DNA of 64,000 nucleotides from [Clostridium] celerecrescens 18A. Its GTDB lineage: Bacteria > Bacillota > Clostridia > Lachnospirales > Lachnospiraceae. Positions 17,875 through 26,179 of the stretch are shown here, one piece after another (the stretch's first letter is position 1; each line of letters begins with the position of its first letter). Under the pieces are notes generated by a model that searched no databases, was not told the DNA's origin, and saw only the letters and a list, made by a program, of their open reading frames with translations. The position numbers and the translations under genes were made by a program. The DNA lies in contig NZ_PGET01000001.1 in the NCBI RefSeq assembly GCF_002797975.1, forward strand, positions 4,762,001 through 4,826,000. Reading direction: 5' to 3'.

Positions 17875-18804
17875 GTGCGTTATCGAATAAAGAAAAGACT
17901 GGTTCCCGTGAGAGCGGATGAGGTGGTTCCGGAAGGAGAGCCCCTTGTGGAGATCATGAGCAAGGAAGAATACTGGAAAGAATATCATACGAAGTATCAG
18001 GACCATCTGCTGATGAAAAGTATGGAAAGGGCGCAGTATTGCAGGGCAGACTTATTAAAGGGCTGTGTTATCGGAACTCTTGTTATCCCCGTTAAAAAGG
18101 AGCTTCTGGGCAGGCCCGTAGTGTTTGGCTATTACATGGACCAAAGCCGGCTTATACTCATTGATGACAGCGGAGAAGCGGAAAAAATACTTCACGAAAT
18201 GGAGCGGATCCAGTACTTTGACAAGACCTGTGTTTCCCATATGTTTTTTGAGTTTCTGGAGTATCAGGTAAAGGATGAGATTGAATTCTTACAGAAGTAT
18301 GAGGAAAAGCTGGCAGCAATGGAAGACCGGATCATGAGTGGAAAAAGAGACCGGAGCGATGTTCCGGGAGCCATACTTAGGGCCAGGAAGGAGCTGGCAA
18401 AGATTTCTTCCTTCTATGGACAACTATTAAATGTCAGCCAAACCTTAACAGAAAATTATAATGGACTATTAAAGGATGAAGACTGTGTACTGTTCCATCT
18501 GTTTTCCGGCCGTATGGCAAGGCTTACAGAGCATGGAAAGGAATTAAGGGAATATGCCCTGCAGATCCGGGAAATGTATCAGGTGCATATAGATATGAAG
18601 CAGAACCATGTGCTGTCCTTTCTTACAATGGTCACCGTGATCTTCATGCCCCTCACTCTGATTGCCGGCTGGTATGGCATGAATTTTAAAAATATGCCGG
18701 AACTTAACTGGCAGTACGGCTATCAGGTCTGTGTGACGATCAGCGTTATCATTATTCTGATAGAGATATGGTATTTTAATAAGAACGGCTGGCTAAAAAG
18801 ATAG
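17875..18804 (+). CDS. CorA-type magnesium/divalent cation channel
   Basis: This protein has 309 residues. A long cytoplasmic alpha/beta and helical domain is followed by two C-terminal membrane helices (about residues 245-265 and 280-300). The channel signature GMN is present in WYGMNFKNMPEL (about residue 265). The start is a GTG with GAGGAAAGG upstream. The N-terminal domain is divergent compared with enterobacterial CorA, as is common in Clostridia. It transports Mg2+ in the best-studied relatives; other divalent ions are possible. Confidence 0.85.
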   Translation: MRYRIKKRLVPVRADEVVPEGEPLVEIMSKEEYWKEYHTKYQDHLLMKSMERAQYCRADLLKGCVIGTLVIPVKKELLGRPVVFGYYMDQSRLILIDDSGEAEKILHEMERIQYFDKTCVSHMFFEFLEYQVKDEIEFLQKYEEKLAAMEDRIMSGKRDRSDVPGAILRARKELAKISSFYGQLLNVSQTLTENYNGLLKDEDCVLFHLFSGRMARLTEHGKELREYALQIREMYQVHIDMKQNHVLSFLTMVTVIFMPLTLIAGWYGMNFKNMPELNWQYGYQVCVTISVIIILIEIWYFNKNGWLKR

Positions 18805-18867
18805 GGAATTATGGGATTTGGTAATTATTTCCTATTGAAAAGATATGGAAAATTCAAGTCATTACCC

Positions 18868-18896
18868 TTGACACTCAAAAAAAAATCTGCTATAGT
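18868..18896 (+). promoter_or_regulatory. Sigma-A promoter of DEAD-box helicase gene
   Basis: TTGACA (18868-18873), a 17-bp spacer and TATAGT (18891-18896) are near consensus. The leader to the start codon is about 125 bases. Confidence 0.8.
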
Positions 18897-18912
18897 ATAT
18901 CTTTGTGTGAAG

Positions 18913-18960
18913 CGAGAGGATGAAGGTCTGAAACGTGCCTGATACCTCTCGTTTTGTTTG
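18913..18960 (+). promoter_or_regulatory. Leader hairpin with T-rich tail, possible attenuator
   Basis: CGAGAGG (18913-18919) pairs with CCTCTCG (18945-18951) around a 25-nt loop and is followed by TTTTGTTTG. It lies in the 5' leader of the helicase gene, about 10 bases after the predicted transcription start. The form suits an attenuator or a cold-responsive leader. Confidence 0.5.
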
Positions 18961-19029
18961 CGAAAAGTGTGTGCGAGGCCGTCGGCAACATGGGAAGCCG
19001 GTTGGCCGTAAGAAAGGAACCAAGCATTT

Positions 19030-20700
19030 ATGGAAACAATTAGATTTGATGAATTGAAGTTAGATGAAAGAATTCTGCGGGCAGTAGCAGACATGGGATT
19101 TGAAGAGGCATCTCCGATCCAGGCCCAGGCCATTCCGGTCCAGGTTGAGGGAAGGGATATCGTTGGGCAGGCTCAGACAGGAACCGGAAAAACAGCAGCC
19201 TTTGGCATCCCAATGTTGCAGAAGATCGATCCTAAGGTGAAAAAGCTACAGGCGGTTGCCCTCTGTCCTACCAGAGAGCTTGCCATTCAGGTGGCAGATG
19301 AAATCCGCAGGCTTGCAAAATACATGCACGGTGTGAAAGTCCTTCCGATTTACGGAGGACAGGACATTGTAAAACAGATCCGTTCTTTAAAAGACGGTAC
19401 TCAGATCATTATCGGAACTCCGGGACGTGTTATGGACCATATGCGCAGGAAGACCGTGAAATTCGAGCACGTTCATACGGTAGTCATGGATGAAGCCGAT
19501 GAGATGTTAAATATGGGATTCCTGGAGGATATGGAAACCATTTTAAGCCAGCTTCCGGAAGAGCGTCAGACGGTTATGTTCTCCGCTACCATGCCGTCTG
19601 CTATCATGGAAATTGCCAGGAAGTTCCAGCAGGAGCCGGTAACCGTTAAGGTAGTAAAGAAAGAACTGACCGTTCCCAAGGTGACCCAGTATTATTATGA
19701 GGTAAAGCCTAAGAGCAAGGTAGAGGTTATGTGCCGTCTCCTTGATATGTATGCACCAAAGCTGTCTGTTGCTTTCTGTAATACCAAAAAGCAGGTAGAC
19801 GAGCTGGTACAGGCTCTTCAGGGCCGTGGTTACTTTGCAGAAGGACTTCATGGAGATTTAAAGCAGATCCAGCGTGACAGGGTCATGAACAGCTTCCGTA
19901 ACGGTAAGACAGAGATTCTTGTGGCAACAGATGTTGCAGCCCGTGGAATCGACGTAGACGACGTAGAAGCCGTATTTAACTATGACCTTCCCCAGGATGA
20001 CGAATATTATGTCCACAGAATCGGCCGTACCGGACGTGCAGGCCGTGAGGGCATTGCCTTCAGTTTTGTAGTGGGCAAGGAAGTTTATAAACTCCGCGAC
20101 ATCCAGCGTTACTGCAAGACCAAGATCATTCCTCAGACAATCCCTTCCTTAAATGACGTAACAGCCATTAAGGTGGATAAGGTTCTGGAAAATGTGGCTG
20201 ACACCATTGGAGATACAGATTTAAGCAAGATGGTGAACATCATTGAAAAGAAGCTTTTGGAAGAGGATTATACCTCCCTTGATCTGGCAGCAGCTCTGCT
20301 GAAAATGATGATGGGCGAAGAAAATGAGGATATCATTGATACAAGAGAGCCTCGTTCTCTTGATGATCTGGAAAGCCTATATGGCGGCGGAAACCGTGCC
20401 CGCGGCGGCAGAAACGGAAATAGCCGGGGAGGAAGAAATGATTCTTCCAGAGAAGATATGGCCCGCCTGTTCATTAACATCGGAAAGAACCAGAATGTGA
20501 AGCCAGGAGATATTCTGGGCGCCATTGCAGGAGAGTCCGGTATGCCGGGTAAGATGGTCGGAAGCATTGATATGTATGATAAGTATACATTCGTAGAGGT
20601 GCCAAGAGAAAGTGCCGACACAGTATTACAGGCTATGAAGGATGTTAAAATCAAAGGAAAAAATATCCATATGGAAAAAGCCAACGGAAAAGGCAGATAA
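19030..20700 (+). CDS. DEAD-box RNA helicase with C-terminal DbpA-type RNA-binding domain
   Basis: This ATP-dependent RNA helicase has 556 residues. The Q motif (FEEASPIQAQAIP), AQTGTGKTAAFG, PTRELAIQ, TPGRVMDH, DEADEMLNMGF, SATMP, VAFCNTKK, TDVAARGIDV and HRIGRTGRAG are all present in order over residues 18-345. A linker rich in Arg/Gly (about residues 455-475) leads to a DbpA/CsdA-like RRM at about 480-550. The architecture matches CshA/DeaD proteins used in ribosome assembly and RNA decay, often cold induced. It has its own promoter and a hairpin leader, and ends at a strong terminator. Confidence 0.92.
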   Translation: METIRFDELKLDERILRAVADMGFEEASPIQAQAIPVQVEGRDIVGQAQTGTGKTAAFGIPMLQKIDPKVKKLQAVALCPTRELAIQVADEIRRLAKYMHGVKVLPIYGGQDIVKQIRSLKDGTQIIIGTPGRVMDHMRRKTVKFEHVHTVVMDEADEMLNMGFLEDMETILSQLPEERQTVMFSATMPSAIMEIARKFQQEPVTVKVVKKELTVPKVTQYYYEVKPKSKVEVMCRLLDMYAPKLSVAFCNTKKQVDELVQALQGRGYFAEGLHGDLKQIQRDRVMNSFRNGKTEILVATDVAARGIDVDDVEAVFNYDLPQDDEYYVHRIGRTGRAGREGIAFSFVVGKEVYKLRDIQRYCKTKIIPQTIPSLNDVTAIKVDKVLENVADTIGDTDLSKMVNIIEKKLLEEDYTSLDLAAALLKMMMGEENEDIIDTREPRSLDDLESLYGGGNRARGGRNGNSRGGRNDSSREDMARLFINIGKNQNVKPGDILGAIAGESGMPGKMVGSIDMYDKYTFVEVPRESADTVLQAMKDVKIKGKNIHMEKANGKGR

Positions 20701-20705
20701 ATTTC

Positions 20706-20768
20706 CGGGAGCTGGGAGAGAAAGGAAGACAGAGTGTCTTACCGGATCCACCCTGCTCCCGTTTTTTT
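20706..20768 (+). terminator. Terminator after DEAD-box gene
   Basis: CGGGAGCTGGG (20706-20716) pairs with CCCTGCTCCCG (20751-20761), with a T-T opposition, followed by seven T residues. Confidence 0.75.
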
Positions 20769-20934
20769 GTCCACAGGACGAAAAAGGTTTTCTTGCTTCT
20801 TGTGGAAAAAGAAGTTACAATAAGTTCAAGATGTGTATATGGTACCGGCTTCATAAGGTTTTGAGCCTGGAAATGCTTCGGGCAGGGCGCGAAAGTCAGT
20901 CTGGGAGCAGGTATGTGGAAACAGGAGGTTTATG

Positions 20935-22305
20935 ATGGCAGAATGGAAGAAGAATGATCGGATAGAGGTAATGATCGAGGATATGAGCGAAACCGGGGAA
21001 GGCATCGGTAAAACCGATGGATTTACCTGGTTTATTAAGGATACAGTTATAGGAGATAAGGCCCAGGCAAAGGTGATGAAAACCAAGAAGTCCTATGGGT
21101 TTGCAAAGCTTGAGCGGATCACAGAGCCGTCTGTAAACCGTGTGACACCCAAATGTCCGGTTGCAGGTCCCTGCGGCGGCTGTCAGCTTCAGGCAATGGA
21201 TTATGAGGAACAGCTTCGGTATAAGGAACGGAAGATTTATAACAATATCACCAGGATCGGCGGCTTTCCTGAAGTTCCCATGCTGCCCATCATGGGGATG
21301 GACGAGCCATGGAGATATAGGAATAAGGCGCAGTTTCCATGGGGACTTGATAAGGATGGAAACATCATTGTGGGATTTTATGCGGGACGCACCCATTCTA
21401 TCATTGACTGTGAGGATTGTCTTCTGGGGGCAGAGGAAAACCGGGAGGTCCTAAGCCGGATCAAGGCGCATATGGAGCGGTATCACCTCATGCCTTATGA
21501 CGAAGCCACTCACAAGGGAATGATCCGTCATACCCTGATCCGTAAAGGGTTCCGGACCGGTGAACTTATGGTCTGTCAGGTGATTAATGGAAAAAGCCTG
21601 CCTCACAGTGGGGAACTAGTGAAAAGTCTTCTGGAAATTCCGGGTATGACCAGTATATCTTTTAATATCAATAAGGATAGGACCAATGTGATCTTAGGGG
21701 ACCGTGTGGAAAACCTTTATGGACCAGGCTATATTACAGATTATATTGGAGATGTGAAATACCGCATTTCGCCCCTTTCCTTTTATCAGGTGAATCCGGT
21801 GCAGACGGAAAAGCTCTATGGCACTGCCCTTGAGTATGCAGGACTTACCGGCGGGGAAACAGTTTGGGATCTTTACTGCGGGATTGGAACCATCTCCCTT
21901 TTCCTGGCACAAAAGGCAAAAAAGGTGTATGGAGTGGAGATCGTGCCTCAGGCCATTGAGGATGCCAGGGAGAATGCCGGATTAAATGGATTGGATAACG
22001 TGGAGTTCTTTGTAGGAAAGGCAGAAGAAGTTCTGCCGGAGCAGTATGAGAAGAATCATGTGTATGCGGATGTGATTGTGGTGGATCCTCCCAGAAAGGG
22101 CTGTGATGAGGCGTGTTTAAATACCATTGTGAAGATGGCGCCGAAGAGAGTGGTGTATGTGAGCTGTGATTCGGCTACATTAGCAAGAGATATGAAGTAC
22201 CTGGCTGAGAGAGGGTATGAGGTGAAGAAGGTCAGAGGGTGTGATATGTTTCCTCAGGGATTGCATGTGGAGACGGTGGTGTTGCTAACCAGGAAAACTC
22301 AGTAA
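20935..22305 (+). CDS. rlmD: 23S rRNA (uracil-5-)-methyltransferase, RlmD/RumA family
   Basis: This SAM-dependent enzyme methylates C5 of uridines in 23S rRNA. The protein has about 456 residues. A TRAM domain covers residues 1-60. The iron-sulfur ligands are seen in CPVAGPCGGC and a later Cys in CEDC. The SAM-binding motif is DLYCGIGTISLFLA (about residues 310-323). VVDPPRKGCDE and VYVSCDSATLARD carry the active-site region and the nucleophilic Cys. Two ATGs are in tandem (20932 and 20935); the second has the better spacing from AGGAGG. Firmicutes RlmCD enzymes may modify two positions, so the exact target is not settled. Confidence 0.9.
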   Translation: MAEWKKNDRIEVMIEDMSETGEGIGKTDGFTWFIKDTVIGDKAQAKVMKTKKSYGFAKLERITEPSVNRVTPKCPVAGPCGGCQLQAMDYEEQLRYKERKIYNNITRIGGFPEVPMLPIMGMDEPWRYRNKAQFPWGLDKDGNIIVGFYAGRTHSIIDCEDCLLGAEENREVLSRIKAHMERYHLMPYDEATHKGMIRHTLIRKGFRTGELMVCQVINGKSLPHSGELVKSLLEIPGMTSISFNINKDRTNVILGDRVENLYGPGYITDYIGDVKYRISPLSFYQVNPVQTEKLYGTALEYAGLTGGETVWDLYCGIGTISLFLAQKAKKVYGVEIVPQAIEDARENAGLNGLDNVEFFVGKAEEVLPEQYEKNHVYADVIVVDPPRKGCDEACLNTIVKMAPKRVVYVSCDSATLARDMKYLAERGYEVKKVRGCDMFPQGLHVETVVLLTRKTQ

Positions 22306-22627
22306 ATCAGTTTTGGTAAAAGGTTAGAATTCTGTAATATAGATACTTTAAAGTAATGTTGAGAGAGAAAATTGAATGGTGGTCGCATTATTTATTGAGT
22401 AAAATTGGTAGTGCCGTCAAAAGAACATGAAAACAAGATAATAGAATCGGATATAGTGTAAGACCACTAGAAAGACGAATGGTATCATTCAGAGATATTG
22501 GATTGTTCTGCGAACTGCTACAATGGAATGGGGCAAATAAAACTTGTAATATAAAGGATTTAATAGTAGAGTATCATTGGAGGCGACTGCTTGTTAAAGT
22601 ATGCTGAATGAGGGGGGGAAGAAGAAA
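22306..22627. other. Intergenic stretch without recognised gene
   Basis: This AT-rich 320-base region between rlmD and the DUF188 gene has no T-tailed hairpin that I can see and no conserved leader. One frame is open for about 50 codons near its right end without a start codon, ribosome site or recognisable sequence. Confidence 0.5.
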
Positions 22628-23077
22628 ATGAAGATTTATGTGGATGCAGACGCCTGTCCGGTAGTTAAAATCGTGGAAAAGATAGCAGAAGAGAATCAGA
22701 TAGAAGTATGTCTCCTATGCGATACCAATCATGTGTTACAGTCCAATTATAGCGTGATAAAGGTTATCGGTGCAGGAGCAGATGCAGTGGATTTTGCATT
22801 GGTTAACCTGTGTAAATCCGGTGATATTGTGGTAACACAGGATTATGGTGTGGCAGCAATGGTATTGGGTAAAGATGCTTATGCGATTCACCAATCTGGA
22901 AGATGGTATACCAATGATAACATAGATCAACTTCTTATGGAGCGGCATATGGCAAAAGCAGCGAGGAGAGTAAAATCCAAACATCATCTGAGTGGACCAA
23001 GAAAAAGAACTCTGGAAGATGACAAACAGTTCGAAGAATCGTTTCGAAAATTAATCACCCATGCTGGTGAAAGATAA
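22628..23077 (+). CDS. YaiI/YqxD family protein (UPF0178, DUF188)
   Basis: This PIN-like fold protein of unknown role has 149 residues. It begins with the family signature MKIYVDADACPVVK, followed by VCLLCDTNH, GADAVDFALVN, GDIVVTQDYGVAAM and the C-terminal HLSGPRKRT. Conserved Asp residues in these motifs resemble nuclease metal ligands, but no activity is established. I chose ATG 22628 because GGGGGAAGAAG is upstream; an ATG at 22601 in frame adds nine unconserved residues. Confidence 0.88.
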   Translation: MKIYVDADACPVVKIVEKIAEENQIEVCLLCDTNHVLQSNYSVIKVIGAGADAVDFALVNLCKSGDIVVTQDYGVAAMVLGKDAYAIHQSGRWYTNDNIDQLLMERHMAKAARRVKSKHHLSGPRKRTLEDDKQFEESFRKLITHAGER

Positions 23078-23136
23078 GGATCAGATTTTAGACACATAAC
23101 ACGCATTGGTTAATCCAGGCTAAGGAGATTAATTTT

Positions 23137-23694
23137 ATGGATAATAGAATTTTGCCAAGTGAATTTCCGATTTTATCCACAGATCGGTTGATTCTTAGAG
23201 AATTAGTTGAAGACGATGCGTTAAGGGTATATTCTGTTCTGTCATCTGAGAAGGTTACGGAATATTTTGGTATGTTCCCCTTAACAGATGAAGAAACAGC
23301 GAAAGGTATTATCATTCGTTATAAAAATTCGTTTAACGAAGACTTCGCAATACGTTGGGGGATTGAACTAAAAGAATCAAATACAATAATTGGTACCTGT
23401 GGATTTCATAATTGGAATCATAGGCACAAAAGAGCTGAAATTGGATACGAATTACATGAAGATTATTGGGATAAAGGTTATGCAAAAGAAGCGATAAAAC
23501 CAATGCTAGAATATGGTTTTAATCATATGCAATTGTCAAGAATTGAAGCAGTCGTATATCCTGAAAACAAAAATTCAGAAAAACTGTTAAGGAAATTAGG
23601 GTTTGATTACGAAGGCTTATTAAGGGGATATGCTTTTTTTAGAAATAAACAACAGGATTTAAATATGTTTTCATTATTATATAATGGTATATAA
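23137..23694 (+). CDS. GNAT N-acetyltransferase, RimJ/RimL type
   Basis: This acetyl-CoA-dependent acetyltransferase has 185 residues. It has the usual LSTDRLILRELVEDD start, IIGTCGFHNW (beta-4 region), RAEIGYELHEDYWDKGYAKEA (acetyl-CoA binding loop, GYA in place of the usual GxG/A), and the C-terminal RIEAVVYPENKNSEKLLRKLGF. The family covers ribosomal-protein and small-molecule acetylases; the substrate cannot be inferred here. Neighbours are unrelated and it is probably monocistronic. Confidence 0.87.
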   Translation: MDNRILPSEFPILSTDRLILRELVEDDALRVYSVLSSEKVTEYFGMFPLTDEETAKGIIIRYKNSFNEDFAIRWGIELKESNTIIGTCGFHNWNHRHKRAEIGYELHEDYWDKGYAKEAIKPMLEYGFNHMQLSRIEAVVYPENKNSEKLLRKLGFDYEGLLRGYAFFRNKQQDLNMFSLLYNGI

Positions 23695-23779
23695 ATGTGA
23701 TTCATGTAGGGATAACAGTAGATGTTGATATGGAAACCTCAGATTATCAGGATCCTATCTTGGAACCGAGGCGAGAAAA

Positions 23780-25093
23780 ATGGAGAAACCAGTGAATACA
23801 GTACAAAAAGTAAAAACTCTGCAGAAACACCCATTAATTGAATTATTAAAAAATAACAAAGGGAATCCAAGAACCCTGATTTTAATGGAACCACTCTGGG
23901 GTATTCCGTATAACTTGATCGCACCTTTTGCTACATTATATATGTACACGCAGGGAATAACGGACGTTCAAATCGGACTGATTTTATCGGTTGCCATGTT
24001 TGTCCAGGTGTTCTTTTCCTTCTTCGGTGGTATCATCACCGATAAGTTCGGCCGCAAATTCACAACCATGATGGGGGATTTCTTTGGTTGGTGTGTTGCT
24101 TGTCTGATATGGTCTGTTTCGGGTAACTTTTGGTTCTTTTTAATTGCAGTTTTATTTAACAGTTTTGAGCAGATCAACCAGACTGCATGGTATTGTTTAT
24201 TGATTGAAGATGCAGATTCCAAGGATCTATTAGGAATCTATACCTGGGTGAACATAGGAGGTCTGGTTGCAATCTTTTTTGCACCAATTTCGGGATTGCT
24301 GATAAATTCCTTTACCGTTGTTCCGGTTGTCCGTGTTTTATATTTTGTTTTCGCTGTGAATATGCTGATTAAGGTGATTGTTACCTTTCGGCATTGTGAT
24401 GAAACCCGTCAGGGAAAGATTCGCATGAACGAGACGAAAGATACCACTGTTTTACAGATGTTATATGAATACAAGGATCTGATACCCAAAGTGCTAATGG
24501 ACAAAGAGATTATGAAAGTGCTTATAGTCTCTGTGATCTTACATATAACGAATCTTGTCAGTACTAACTTCTTTAGCTTGTATGTAACACAAAGGTTAGG
24601 TATAGCGGATCGCTATCTGGCTTTTTTTCCTATTTTGAATGCGGCTGTAATGTTGATTTTCATGATTGGGGTACAGCACCGCCTGGAATCTGTAAAATTC
24701 CGGATACCGATGTGGATTGGTCTGGTATTGTATGCTGCATGCTCGATTCTTCTGATACTGACTCCGGTCGGTGGTATGCCGTTTATTATCATTTATGTCT
24801 TTGTTGTAGCAGTCGCCAGTGCCCTTGTAATGCCCCGTAAAGATGCCTTGCTCCAGCTAAATATCAATCCAAAGGAGCGTGCTCGAATTAATGCTTTGAT
24901 TATGTCCTTTACCATTGCTTTCGCCTCACCATTTGGCTACTTTGCTGGCTGGTTATCAAGTATTGACCGCCGCTTGCCATTTGTGTTTACATTTACTATA
25001 TTCATCGCAGCAATTATTATCGTTGGCCGTATCCGTGATCCTGAATTCGGTAAAGAGCATAGGGAAGCTGATAATCCTGTGGCTAATGGTTAA
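23780..25093 (+). CDS. Major facilitator superfamily transporter
   Basis: This membrane protein has 437 residues with about 12 hydrophobic segments. The MFS loop 2-3 motif is FGGIITDKFGRKFTTMMGD (about residues 75-93). A hydrophilic central loop (about residues 198-240) separates two halves. The substrate is unknown; no drug-resistance family feature stands out. The ribosome site (GAGGCGAG) is modest. A strong terminator follows the gene. Confidence 0.82.
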   Translation: MEKPVNTVQKVKTLQKHPLIELLKNNKGNPRTLILMEPLWGIPYNLIAPFATLYMYTQGITDVQIGLILSVAMFVQVFFSFFGGIITDKFGRKFTTMMGDFFGWCVACLIWSVSGNFWFFLIAVLFNSFEQINQTAWYCLLIEDADSKDLLGIYTWVNIGGLVAIFFAPISGLLINSFTVVPVVRVLYFVFAVNMLIKVIVTFRHCDETRQGKIRMNETKDTTVLQMLYEYKDLIPKVLMDKEIMKVLIVSVILHITNLVSTNFFSLYVTQRLGIADRYLAFFPILNAAVMLIFMIGVQHRLESVKFRIPMWIGLVLYAACSILLILTPVGGMPFIIIYVFVVAVASALVMPRKDALLQLNINPKERARINALIMSFTIAFASPFGYFAGWLSSIDRRLPFVFTFTIFIAAIIIVGRIRDPEFGKEHREADNPVANG

Positions 25094-25153
25094 CCGTTTC
25101 ACCGGTTGCTTTAGGATTTTTAATCCGGGTTATAAATAACAGAGGCGTAACAT

Positions 25154-25197
25154 GAACTGCTCCCTGTCAAAAAGTAAGGGAGCGGTTCATTTTTTCT
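25154..25197 (+). terminator. Terminator after MFS gene
   Basis: GAACTGCTCCCT (25154-25165) pairs with AGGGAGCGGTTC (25177-25188) with one G-U pair, followed by ATTTTTTC. Confidence 0.85.
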
Positions 25198-25244
25198 GAG
25201 TAACTCGATGCCTGGTCTCCTGGCATCGTAACCCTGTGACCGGT

Positions 25245-25637
25245 TTAGCTAATATGTGCTACAGCACGAATTTCAATCAGCTGGCCGGGAAACGCCATAC
25301 CTGACACTCCGACCAGGGTGCCGGCCGGTCGATGATCACCCACATACTCCTTGAAAATACGAATGCATTTTTCGAAATGTTCTTGCGGGTCAGTCAGAAA
25401 AATCTCCATCTCAGCGATGTTCGACCTCTCAGCGCCAAATCCTGCCAGTACCCGGTCAAGATTCTCCAGCGTTTGTCTTGTCTGTGCCTCGATATCGCCC
25501 TCTCCAATAAACGTGCCCTGCATATCATGGGAGAATTGACCCGAAATATATAGAGTGCCGTTAATGCAGTAGCCCTGGGCGATGCCGTGTTCGTCTTCCC
25601 ATGGAAGACCGTGATTGTAGGTATTAATATTAGTCAT
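25245..25637 (-). CDS. RidA/YjgF/UK114 family protein
   Basis: This protein has 130 residues and belongs to the Rid superfamily, whose RidA members hydrolyse reactive enamine/imine intermediates. Conserved parts are LYISGQFSHDMQG, QTRQTLENLDRVLAGFGA and the C-terminal HRPAGTLVGVSGMAFPGQLIEIRAVA, which contains the Arg that binds the substrate carboxylate in RidA. The Arg suggests true deaminase function, but several Rid subfamilies keep it. It is transcribed away from an HxlR regulator gene, with palindromic sites in between. AGGAGAG precedes its ATG. Confidence 0.85.
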   Translation of the reverse strand: MTNINTYNHGLPWEDEHGIAQGYCINGTLYISGQFSHDMQGTFIGEGDIEAQTRQTLENLDRVLAGFGAERSNIAEMEIFLTDPQEHFEKCIRIFKEYVGDHRPAGTLVGVSGMAFPGQLIEIRAVAHIS

Positions 25638-25652
25638 TATTATCTCTCCTTT

Positions 25653-25725
25653 ACTTTAAAGTAAGCTTAGTATATACTAAGCTAAAATAAAAGAATAGTA
25701 CGCACTATATTGATAGGTACTATTC
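25653..25725. promoter_or_regulatory. Intergenic palindromes, probable HxlR operator region
   Basis: Three dyads lie between the divergent RidA and HxlR genes. ACTTTAAAGT is at 25653-25662. A perfect 20-bp palindrome, AGCTTAGTATATACTAAGCT, occupies 25664-25683. GAATAGTAC (25693-25701) and GTACTATTC (25717-25725) form a perfect 9-bp inverted repeat with a 15-bp spacer. HxlR-family dimers bind such spaced dyads, so the last pair is the best operator candidate. Confidence 0.6.
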
Positions 25726-25734
25726 GAAAGGATA

Positions 25735-26088
25735 GTGTATGTAAATATGGGTATGGCTGATTTTAATGGTGAAGTTAAAAATATACAGGATACACCTTTT
25801 GGTTATACAATGTCAGTGATCGGTGGTAAATGGAAAATGGTTATTATATACCTTTTAGCCGAAAACCAACCAGTTCGCTTTAATGAACTGAAAAGACAAT
25901 TAGGTACTATTACTTTTAAAGTATTGAGTTCTCAATTAAAAGAATTAGAAGCGGATGGACTGGTGAGGCGGAAAGAGTATCCTCAAATCCCTCCTAAAGT
26001 AGAGTACAGTCTGACAGGTAAAGCAGAAACTCTATTACCCGTTTTGGAAGAATTGTGTGAGTGGGGAGGTAAAAATCGAAATAATTAG
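25735..26088 (+). CDS. HxlR-family winged-helix transcriptional regulator
   Basis: This DNA-binding protein has about 117 residues from the GTG at 25735, or 113 from the ATG at 25747; neither has ideal ribosome-site spacing (AAAGGA at 25727-25732). The core TMSVIGGKWKMVIIYLL, VRFNELKRQLGTITFKVLSSQLKELEADGLV and PPKVEYSLT are standard HxlR. The N-terminal Cys found in redox-sensing members is absent (the position reads GYTMSV). It probably controls itself and the divergent RidA gene. Conserved aldehyde- or quinone-sensing is known in some relatives only. Confidence 0.83.
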   Translation: MYVNMGMADFNGEVKNIQDTPFGYTMSVIGGKWKMVIIYLLAENQPVRFNELKRQLGTITFKVLSSQLKELEADGLVRRKEYPQIPPKVEYSLTGKAETLLPVLEELCEWGGKNRNN

Positions 26089-26179
26089 AAGTTAGCCGAT
26101 CGCGCCGTTCTAATTGAATGGCTTGGCCAAGCGTCAGAAAAGAGATAGATTTAAACAATACAGATTAAAAGGAGAATTT

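Noticed and set aside
22340..22600. Open reading stretch before the DUF188 gene
   Set aside because: No start codon with ribosome site and no recognised family; probably non-coding.
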